Below, piece by piece: positions 1-6,107 of a stretch of DNA of 46,492 bases (within the stretch, counting starts at the first letter, position 1; each line of letters starts with the position of its first letter). Source of the DNA: CAZPUR01 sp964589815 (lineage in GTDB: Bacteria > Patescibacteriota > Microgenomatia > UBA1400); contig CAZPUR010000008.1 in the NCBI GenBank assembly GCA_964589815.1, forward strand, positions 1 to 46,492. Reading direction: 5' to 3'. The position numbers and the translations under genes were made by a program. Below the pieces are notes generated by a model. That model did no database searches, was not told where the DNA came from, and was given only the letters and a program-made list of their open reading frames with translations.

Positions 1-699
1 ACAATGGAATAAAAGAGAAACTTTTTCAATGTGTTTTAAAAATTTAGCGCCTAAGCCTTTTCCTACAGAAGCTCCTTCAATAAGCCCCGGAATATCAGCA
101 ATAATTTTACCATTTAGTTCTCCTAAATTGGGTTCAAGAGTAGTAAATGGATAATTGCCAATTTTTGGATTGGCAGAAGTTATTTCTTTAAGCAAACTGC
201 TTTTGCCGGCATTAGGAAAACCAATTAATCCGTAATTAGCAATGAGTTTAAGATTAATATATAAATCTCTTTGCTGGCCTTTAAATCCGTTTTGGGCATA
301 TAAAGGAGTTATATTAGTGCTGGAGCGATATTCCCAATTGCCTAACCCGCCCAGACCGCCTTCACATAACAGAAAACGGTCATCTTTACCGATTATTTCA
401 AAAATTTCCTTGGAGTCTTTGTCAGTGATAACAGCACCAATGGGCAGTTTTATTTCTAAATCATCAGCATTCCTCCCGTTTTTTTTCTTTGCCATGCCCT
501 CTTGGCCATTTTCTGCCTCGATTTTAGAACTTTTAGAAAGATCACTGAGAGCATAAATATCTGAAGTAGCAACAACATAAATACTCCCACCCTTGCCTCC
601 ATTGCCGCCGTCTGGACCTCTTCTATTTTTATAAAAAGAGAGTTTGCCATTACCGCCGTCTCCACCCTTAAAAATAATATCAACCTCTGTAATTAACAT
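1..699 (-). CDS. obg: GTPase Obg (CgtA), C-terminus beyond window
   Basis: Ribosome-associated GTPase of the Obg family, involved in late 50S assembly and stress control. The visible 233 residues hold the glycine-rich N-terminal Obg fold (about 1-155, with GGDGGNG and GPDGGNGGKGG). The G domain follows, with Walker A GFPNAGKS at 160-167, a switch region YPFTTLEPNLG at about 183-193 and the DxPG motif ADIPGLIEGA at 201-210. The frame is open to base 1, so the rest of the G domain and the C-terminus lie outside the window. I chose the ATG at 699 because the conserved MLITEVDI-type start begins there and AGGA lies about 8 bases upstream. A TATAAT-type -10 sits at 732-727 on the minus strand. Recognition is firm. 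Confidence 0.96.
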   Translation of the reverse strand, partial: MLITEVDIIFKGGDGGNGKLSFYKNRRGPDGGNGGKGGSIYVVATSDIYALSDLSKSSKIEAENGQEGMAKKKNGRNADDLEIKLPIGAVITDKDSKEIFEIIGKDDRFLLCEGGLGGLGNWEYRSSTNITPLYAQNGFKGQQRDLYINLKLIANYGLIGFPNAGKSSLLKEITSANPKIGNYPFTTLEPNLGELNGKIIADIPGLIEGASVGKGLGAKFLKHIEKVSLLFHC

Positions 700-754
700 A
701 AGTTTTCCTAATAAACGAGCAAAGCTATTATAAACACATTATTTTATCGAGTAC

Positions 755-790
755 AGGACCAGACACCAGTCGGAGCCTGGCGAAGCTACA
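755..790. repeat. GC-rich imperfect palindromic stretch
   Basis: A GC-rich patch (ACCAGACACCAGTCGG followed by AGCCTGGCGAAGC) sits in the otherwise AT-rich spacer between obg and the flavoprotein gene. It has short inverted words (CCAG/CTGG, GAC-ACCA-GTC) and resembles in style the other small palindromic elements of this window. No protein frame or promoter was assigned to it. The classification as a repeat is inference. Confidence 0.3.
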
Positions 791-826
791 TCTGACTTTA
801 TTTCAAGAGTTTAAACTGTTGTCTGA

Positions 827-832
827 TATAAT
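827..832 (+). promoter_or_regulatory. -10 element (TATAAT) for a leaderless flavoprotein gene
   Basis: A perfect TATAAT ends six bases before the ATG at 839, so transcription would begin at or next to the A of the start codon. No Shine-Dalgarno sequence fits in that space. The -35 region (about 804-809) is poor. This matches a recurring pattern in the window. Confidence 0.6.
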
Positions 833-838
833 GCTTTT

Positions 839-2125
839 ATGAATAATATTTTTGACGTGGCTATTATTGGAGGAGGGCCTGCAGGCATGATGGCAGGAAT
901 TTCTGCAAAAAACAGTGAAAATAAGGTCTGTATTTTGGAAAAAAATAGTTCTCTGGGAAGAAAATTGCTTTTAACGGGAAAAGGTAGGTGTAATTTTACT
1001 ACTTCAAAAGAAATTCCTGAAATTGTTGAGGCTTTTGGCAATCAAGGAAAATTTTTATATGGAGCTTTAACTAAATTTTCAAATAAAGATCTTATTAATT
1101 TTTTTGAAAATAGAAAGGTGAAAACAAAAATAGAAAGAGGAAGCCGTGTTTTTCCTGAAAGTAATAAATCAATTACCATATTAAAATGCCTGGAAAATGA
1201 ACTTAAAAAAAAGAAAGTTAATTTATACTTTAATTTTAATGTAGAAATAATCGCTAAAAAATCTAACTATTTTTACATATCTTCAAAATCGCAAACCATT
1301 AAAGCAAATAAAATTATTATTGCCACGGGAGGAAAATCTTACCCGGAAACCGGTTCAACTGGGGACGGCTATAAGTTTGCCAGAATTTTAGGCCATAAAA
1401 TTATTAAAGCCAAGCCTGCTTTAGTTGGTTTGGTTGTAAAAAACAAAAGCATAAATTCTCTTGCCGGTTTGTCTTTAAAAAACATAAGCATTTATTTTTC
1501 AACCGATAGCAAGCCGTTTATTAAAGAATTTGGTGAAATGCTCTTTACCCATAAAGGCATTTCCGGACCCTGCGTTTTAAGAACAAGCAAAGATGTCTAT
1601 GAAAATTTAAAAAACCAGAAAAAAGTTTTTGCTAAAATAGACCTTAAACCCAGTCTTGATCAAAAACAATTAAAACAAAGAATTCATCGCGAAATTTCAA
1701 AATCTCCTAAAAAAGAATATCAAAGCCTGCTTAAAACGCTTTTGCCAAGACTATTGATAAATTATGCTATCTATAAAACAAGCATTAATAAACACAAAAA
1801 AACCTCTCAGTTAAACAAATCTGAAATTCAAAAATTAATTGAATTTTTAAAAGATTTGCGTTTTAAAATCCACGCGGTTGAACCTCTAGAAAAGGCTATC
1901 GTAACAAATGGAGGAATAGATATTAATGAAATTGATTCAAAAAATATGCAGTCAAAAAAAGTAAAAAATCTATTTTTTGCCGGGGAAATAATTAGTCTAG
2001 TTGGACCAACCGGAGGATATAATCTGCAAAAAGCTTTTAGCACTGGATGGATTGCTGGAAAATCAGGCAGCAGTTGCACCTTTGGAAACACAAGGAGCAG
2101 TAGTTTTAGATTTAGATACAATTGA
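839..2125 (+). CDS. BaiN/HI0933-type NAD(P)/FAD-dependent oxidoreductase, 3' end probably frameshifted
   Basis: Flavoprotein of the HI0933/BaiN family (TIGR00275 type); the physiological substrate is usually unknown. The Rossmann FAD motif IGGGPAGMMAG is at 10-20, the family block GRKLLLTGKGRCNFT at about 39-53, and the C-terminal FAD-binding block GEIISLVGPTGGYNLQ near residue 380. Homologues normally end soon after a GRSAA-like sequence. Here the frame continues with 18 unlikely residues after AGKSGSS. Dropping one G at 2066-2067 instead gives AGKSAA followed by a protein-like tail ending in EAVEIIEEVVE, with a stop at 2169-2171. A one-base insertion, or a sequence error, at the 3' end is therefore likely. 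The start is leaderless, just after TATAAT. Confidence 0.9.
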   Translation: MNNIFDVAIIGGGPAGMMAGISAKNSENKVCILEKNSSLGRKLLLTGKGRCNFTTSKEIPEIVEAFGNQGKFLYGALTKFSNKDLINFFENRKVKTKIERGSRVFPESNKSITILKCLENELKKKKVNLYFNFNVEIIAKKSNYFYISSKSQTIKANKIIIATGGKSYPETGSTGDGYKFARILGHKIIKAKPALVGLVVKNKSINSLAGLSLKNISIYFSTDSKPFIKEFGEMLFTHKGISGPCVLRTSKDVYENLKNQKKVFAKIDLKPSLDQKQLKQRIHREISKSPKKEYQSLLKTLLPRLLINYAIYKTSINKHKKTSQLNKSEIQKLIEFLKDLRFKIHAVEPLEKAIVTNGGIDINEIDSKNMQSKKVKNLFFAGEIISLVGPTGGYNLQKAFSTGWIAGKSGSSCTFGNTRSSSFRFRYN

Positions 2126-2237
2126 GAGGGTGAAAGAAGCAGTGGAAATAATCGAAGAAGTAGTAGAGTAACTCAAGAAACGATAAGCCTTGAATCTACT
2201 ATTTAAGGGTAAACATTTTTGGTAAAATTAGTTGAGT

Positions 2238-2243
2238 TATAAT
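2238..2243 (+). promoter_or_regulatory. Candidate -10 element before the small-protein cluster
   Basis: TATAAT at 2238-2243 lies about 84 bases before the ATG at 2327, in a spacer without other features. The matching -35 is poor (AT-rich), so this is a weak call. It would give a leader of roughly 75 bases for the genes at 2327, 2530 and 2829. Confidence 0.35.
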
Positions 2244-2326
2244 GATCAACAAGGCCTAGATCAACCTGCTTAGCTACATTTTATACTTATATATAAATTG
2301 AGTTTATTTAATCAGGGATTTTAAAA

Positions 2327-2518
2327 ATGTGCGGTGAAGAGAAATTAGCGACTAAAGAAAGTTCACCTCTTGCTGTGTTGATGGATATAACTGATCTTTC
2401 CTCCAGGCAAATAGCAGCTTTGGAAGAAGTTATACATATTTATGAGATAGAGGACCGAGGTAAAGTGGTAGTAGGAGAAGATGGACTGGCAGTGCTTCGC
2501 GGCAAAGGCGACACCTAA
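2327..2518 (+). CDS. Small hypothetical protein (63 aa)
   Basis: Not recognised. A short acidic protein starting MCGEEKLATKESS, with an even mix of charged residues and no membrane segment or known motif. The ATG at 2327 follows AGGG by about 10 bases, a weak ribosome binding site. The DUF3175 gene starts 11 bases downstream in the same direction, followed by a membrane-protein gene, which suggests one transcript. The middle (ALEEVIHIYEIEDRG) could form a helix. It may be a lineage-specific small protein; coding status is likely but not certain. Confidence 0.5.
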   Translation: MCGEEKLATKESSPLAVLMDITDLSSRQIAALEEVIHIYEIEDRGKVVVGEDGLAVLRGKGDT

Positions 2519-2529
2519 AACGTGATATT

Positions 2530-2823
2530 ATGTTTAACAATGATCATAATGAGGAAAAATATTGGTCAAAAGAGGTGACGGAAAAAAGTGATGCTTTGGA
2601 TTTAGATAGAGGTGTTTTTACTTGGAAAAATCCTCAAAGAATTGCTGTTTCTTTAAAACGTTCCGCCGAAGAGAGCAACAGAAGAAAAGCTTCTCCTTTT
2701 CAATCAGCCATGAGTATGCTTAATTTTTATATTAATCGGGCAGGCAAAAATTTACCTCTTAAGCGTCAAAAAGTTCTTAATCAAGCCAAGGTAGAATTGA
2801 GGAAATTATTTGGTAAAATATAA
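2530..2823 (+). CDS. DUF3175 family protein
   Basis: 97-residue protein of unknown function that I recognise as DUF3175. The diagnostic blocks are WSKEVTEKSDALDLDRGVFT near the N-terminus, then RIAVSLKRSAEESNRRKASP, and SAMSMLNFYINRAGKNL before a basic C-terminus. The length is full for the family. It is a soluble, highly charged protein with no catalytic motif that I can name. It lies 11 bases after the preceding small gene and 5 bases before the membrane-protein gene at 2829, so the three are probably co-transcribed. Family assignment is good; function is unknown. Confidence 0.85.
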   Translation: MFNNDHNEEKYWSKEVTEKSDALDLDRGVFTWKNPQRIAVSLKRSAEESNRRKASPFQSAMSMLNFYINRAGKNLPLKRQKVLNQAKVELRKLFGKI

Positions 2824-2828
2824 AATAG

Positions 2829-3512
2829 ATGTCTTTTCAATATTTAAAACGTGATCTAAAACACTATTTTGTCAATTCCGCCTTGACTTTATTGGTTCTC
2901 GTCTTTTACCTTAAATACGGTTTTTATGGTTGGCCACATCTTTTATCTGTTTTTTTTATTCATTACTCAGTTTTACCTTTGGACGATTGGCTGGAGGGAG
3001 AAAGGCAATTCCCTTATTATATTTTACCCCTGGTTTTATTTAGCTTTTATTATTTTCCTCTGATTGCAGTTTTAGCTTTATTAGGCAGTGTGGTGGTTAA
3101 TTTGCGGGCTTTAATTAATAAAAGTAATTTTATTCTTGAACGGATAGAAGGTTTGGGCAATGTTCCTATTTATGTTATCCCTTTCACTTTACCTGTTGGT
3201 TTAAATAATTTCAGACTTTACTTAGCCGCCTCTCTTTTTATTCTTTTTGTTGACAGTTTTCATAAAATAGGTCATCAAGAAACTGTGAAGCCTAAATTAA
3301 TGTGGTTTAGCGGTTTATTTTTTCTAACCCTGGTAGTTCTTGTTTTTGGCGGTTTTAATCCTGTTTTTTTAACAATTTTAACCATTTATTTATTATCCCT
3401 TTTGCCTTTTAAATTAATTAAAAAAAAGGTTCATAGCTGGGCTTACACCCAGTTCTGGTGTGGTCTGACTGGTTTAGCGGCATTTTATTATTATTTGAAT
3501 TTTGTAGCCTGA
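2829..3512 (+). CDS. Polytopic membrane protein of unknown function
   Basis: A 227-residue, very hydrophobic protein with about six or seven predicted membrane segments (near 15-45, 60-90, 120-145, 155-175, 180-195 and 205-225). Acidic and polar motifs such as LDDWLEGE (about 51-58) and DSFHKIGHQE (about 141-150) face the loops. They loosely recall UbiA-type prenyltransferases, but the diagnostic NDxxDxxxD pattern is absent, so I do not assign that family. It starts 5 bases after the DUF3175 stop, as part of a probable three-gene unit. Integral membrane location is the only firm statement. Confidence 0.7.
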   Translation: MSFQYLKRDLKHYFVNSALTLLVLVFYLKYGFYGWPHLLSVFFIHYSVLPLDDWLEGERQFPYYILPLVLFSFYYFPLIAVLALLGSVVVNLRALINKSNFILERIEGLGNVPIYVIPFTLPVGLNNFRLYLAASLFILFVDSFHKIGHQETVKPKLMWFSGLFFLTLVVLVFGGFNPVFLTILTIYLLSLLPFKLIKKKVHSWAYTQFWCGLTGLAAFYYYLNFVA

Positions 3513-3575
3513 ATCTAAGGCTAGTGGCAAATAAGTCTATCATCAGTTAAAAATTTTAAATAAGATAAATTAAAA

Positions 3576-4559
3576 TCAAACATTTAATTTTCTCCTAATC
3601 AAAAATTCAACAATATCCTCAGCTACTTTTCTAGACTGACCGGAAACCGGATAATGATGAATGTCAATACCTGGGCAATCATTTAATTCTAAAACATAAG
3701 GCATTTGTTTTATTTTGTCATAGATTATATCCACGCCGGTGATTTTTATACCAAGAGCTTTAGCCGCCTTAATAGAAATGGATTTTACCAATGGGTCCAC
3801 CTTATCAGTGGCGTCTTTACCAATTCCACCGGTGCTGATATTAGCATTCTGTCTTAAAAAAACAATTTCATTTTTTTTGGGAATATAAGTTATTTTTTTA
3901 TTTTGTTTTTTTAAAATTCTTTTAACCTCGCCATTAATTTTAATCTTACAAAGTGGTTTTTCATACTTTTGTCCTACTAAAGGATTTTGGTTGAACTTTT
4001 TGATTAACTGACGAATATTTTTTACCCCATCACCAATTATATGAGCCCGTATTCTTTCCATTACCGCCGAAGCTTTATTGCCCACCACTAATACCCGATA
4101 ATCCCTACCATCAATAAATTCCTCAATTAAAACATTTTTCCTGCCTTTACTGGTAAAAACTAAAGGTAAAATTTCACAAAATTCAGCAAAAGATTCAATA
4201 TTAGCAAAAACTTTATTGCCATGAGCACCTTTGGCTGGCTTAAGCACACAGGGAAATAGATTGTGTTTTAAAACGGTTTTTTTAGCTTCTGTGGTTGTTC
4301 GAACCAACCAACTTTTAGGGGTAGGGATTTTCTCCATTCTTAAAACTCTTTTGGTTAAAAACTTATTATTGGCGATAAAACAGGCGGGTTGATTATTAAC
4401 CGGGAATGAGGTACCTTTAATAAACAAAGATTTACTATTATATTTAACTCTTAAGAGATTAAATCTTTTAGAAATAACTTCGACTTTAAAGCCTTTTGCT
4501 AAAACGGCTTGTAAAATTTCCTGAGTGCTTCTGTTTTTAGTTAAAGGTTTATTAATCAC
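3576..4559 (-). CDS. ATP-grasp ligase, cyanophycin synthetase/GshF-like
   Basis: A 327-residue ATP-grasp enzyme resembling the ligase core of cyanophycin synthetase and bifunctional glutathione synthetase. Such enzymes make amide bonds between a carboxylate and an amine using ATP. Visible blocks: LKPAKGAHGNKV (about 107-118, ATP-binding lysine and glycine loop), LIEEFIDGRDYRVLVV (about 145-160), IRAHIIGDG (about 170-178), ANISTGGIGKDATD (about 240-253) and the Mg-binding end GVDIIYD...LELNDCPGI. It has only the ATP-grasp part and lacks the Mur-ligase half of true cyanophycin synthetases. The substrate cannot be told from sequence. It stands alone, followed on the same strand by nothing and preceded by the decayed ssb. 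Confidence 0.85.
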   Translation of the reverse strand: MINKPLTKNRSTQEILQAVLAKGFKVEVISKRFNLLRVKYNSKSLFIKGTSFPVNNQPACFIANNKFLTKRVLRMEKIPTPKSWLVRTTTEAKKTVLKHNLFPCVLKPAKGAHGNKVFANIESFAEFCEILPLVFTSKGRKNVLIEEFIDGRDYRVLVVGNKASAVMERIRAHIIGDGVKNIRQLIKKFNQNPLVGQKYEKPLCKIKINGEVKRILKKQNKKITYIPKKNEIVFLRQNANISTGGIGKDATDKVDPLVKSISIKAAKALGIKITGVDIIYDKIKQMPYVLELNDCPGIDIHHYPVSGQSRKVAEDIVEFLIRRKLNV

Positions 4560-4606
4560 TTATTAAACTTCTTTCTAGGGCAGTTCTTATTTTCCCCTTG
4601 CTTTAG

Positions 4607-5041
4607 TTAAAGAAATATCAAAAACAAAAGCAATTTCTTTTTGAATTTTTTTTCATTGCCACTACTTGCTTCTTCTTGGCTAAAAATGGTTCCCTGGTTT
4701 ATTTTTCTTTTATCCAAACCAATTACTTGATTAGCCACTATTTCTACTTTTTTAATTTCTTGACCCTGAAGATTGGTTATTTTTCTGCTTTGTAAGCGAC
4801 CAGAGATAAAAACTTTGGTGCCTTTAGTCAAAATCTGACTGCAAATTTCCGCCAGCTTGCTAAAGGAAACAATAAAGTGCATTGGGTTTCTTCTTTTCTT
4901 TCCCTGACTCCTTGAGGCAACCAAGAACGGTTAGTGGCTATCTTAAAGGTGCAGACAGGGTCCTTTATTGGTAGAAGATAGTCTGGATTCATCGCCTAGA
5001 TTACCAATCAAAATCACTTTATTTAAACACCGTGACGCCAT
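4607..5041 (-). pseudogene. ssb: Single-stranded DNA-binding protein gene with two compensating frameshifts
   Basis: Read from the ATG at 5041, the frame gives MASRCLNKVILIGNLG, a classic SSB start, then hits a stop. Removing one base of the C run at 4958-4960 (minus-strand CCC) opens KGPVCTFKIATNRSW...KEETQ. Adding one G near 4879-4881 turns TGCAC into TGGCAC and restores WHFIVSFSKLAEICSQ, as in SSB (xWHRVVVFGKLAEI). The 3' part (4607-4924) is open on its own. The normal acidic DDDIPF tail is missing; the frame ends in a basic-hydrophobic stretch after an A8 run. The gene is therefore either decayed or carries two sequence errors. A TATAAT-type -10 lies at 5116-5111 on the minus strand. Confidence 0.8.
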
Positions 5042-5136
5042 TACACCATCCAATCGTCTAGGGTATATAAGGTAGCTACCGAGATTTCTAATTAAGCTTT
5101 TCTAACTGATATTATACCAAATTTTAATAGGTAAAA

Positions 5137-5164
5137 TTGACTTTAGGCTGAAACTTGCTATAAT
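5137..5164 (+). promoter_or_regulatory. Promoter TTGACT-N16-TATAAT for a leaderless peptidase gene
   Basis: TTGACT at 5137-5142 and TATAAT at 5159-5164 are separated by 16 bases. The GTG start at 5173 follows the -10 by only 8 bases. Transcription would start about at 5171, leaving essentially no leader. Confidence 0.75.
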
Positions 5165-5172
5165 TCTCTCCT

Positions 5173-6096
5173 GTGTCAAGAGAAAGAGAATTTTTGCCGG
5201 CTTGTACTCTGGCAGAGGACAGGCGCTTGTCCATTGATAGACTTTATGCTAGTTATGAGAAATTGGTTACTCAAGGCGGTTGGGGAAGATACCTTGTTTG
5301 CTGGCAAGAAATTTCTATGCCGGATGTTCCTCTAGAAGAAAAACTCTATGTTCCTATTTACGTTTATACTAACGCCACCCCTAATCCAGATAACCCTAAT
5401 CGTTTTATTGAACCAATAGACGGAGTTCTTATTAGTACCGTTCACGGCCGAGAACCAGCAGGAGCAAACACTTTTGCCGATGACGATTGCACTAATCAAT
5501 TAATTGCTGCGGGAGAAGATTTTAAGATAGCTTTATTGCCCTGTTGTAATCCCTTTGGCTATTTTTGGAATCTGCGTTGTGGGACCCAAGGATGGCAAGA
5601 TAAAACTCTTAGCGTGGGTGAATGCGAGGCTTTATTAAGACCATGCGAAACTCCTGCTTCTTTTGAGGCCAAACATTTGACTCAGTTTTTGAGTAAATTT
5701 GATCTTAGCCAAGCCGTTGGTATTGATCTTCATGAAGACCCTTTTTGGGAAGATGTTGGCAGACAATATGAAGATTCCCACGGCACTTATATTTATGTCG
5801 TTAGGCCAGAAAATAGAGAATCGCCCCTTACTTTGACGGTTCTAAATACTCTAAGAGCAAACCATGTGCCTTTATTAGAATATGGAAAAACTCGTTTTGA
5901 AGAACCGATCATAAATGGTATTGTGGTCGGCGGTAATGACGGTTCATTGGACGAGTGGCTGGCGATGAAAGGCGTCACTCCAATGATTACCGTCGAGTGT
6001 CTTTTGCGTACCCCTAATGATCCGCCTCTGAGCGAAAGAGTAGGAATCTATACCCGAGTTTTAGAAGAAGTCTTTGATCAAATGAAGACGAGTTAA
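5173..6096 (+). CDS. M14-like zinc carboxypeptidase / AstE-like deacylase
   Basis: 307-residue protein with the zinc-site pattern of M14 carboxypeptidases and succinylglutamate desuccinylase relatives. HGREPAG supplies His91 and Glu94, DLHED supplies His187, and a conserved Glu275 in TVECLL is the candidate general base. CCNPFGYFWN at about 124-133 matches the NPxG block after the first zinc site. There is no signal peptide, so a cytoplasmic location is likely. The GTG start is placed directly behind a strong promoter, giving a leaderless message. It converges on the glycosidase gene with an 11-base gap. Peptidase or amide-deacylase activity is inferred; the substrate is unknown. Confidence 0.75.
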   Translation: MSREREFLPACTLAEDRRLSIDRLYASYEKLVTQGGWGRYLVCWQEISMPDVPLEEKLYVPIYVYTNATPNPDNPNRFIEPIDGVLISTVHGREPAGANTFADDDCTNQLIAAGEDFKIALLPCCNPFGYFWNLRCGTQGWQDKTLSVGECEALLRPCETPASFEAKHLTQFLSKFDLSQAVGIDLHEDPFWEDVGRQYEDSHGTYIYVVRPENRESPLTLTVLNTLRANHVPLLEYGKTRFEEPIINGIVVGGNDGSLDEWLAMKGVTPMITVECLLRTPNDPPLSERVGIYTRVLEEVFDQMKTS

Positions 6097-6107
6097 TAAA
6101 GTAAAAT

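Noticed and set aside
2829..3512. UbiA-type prenyltransferase
   Set aside because: The acidic motif is only LDDWLEGE; the two Asp-rich motifs needed for the family are not present.
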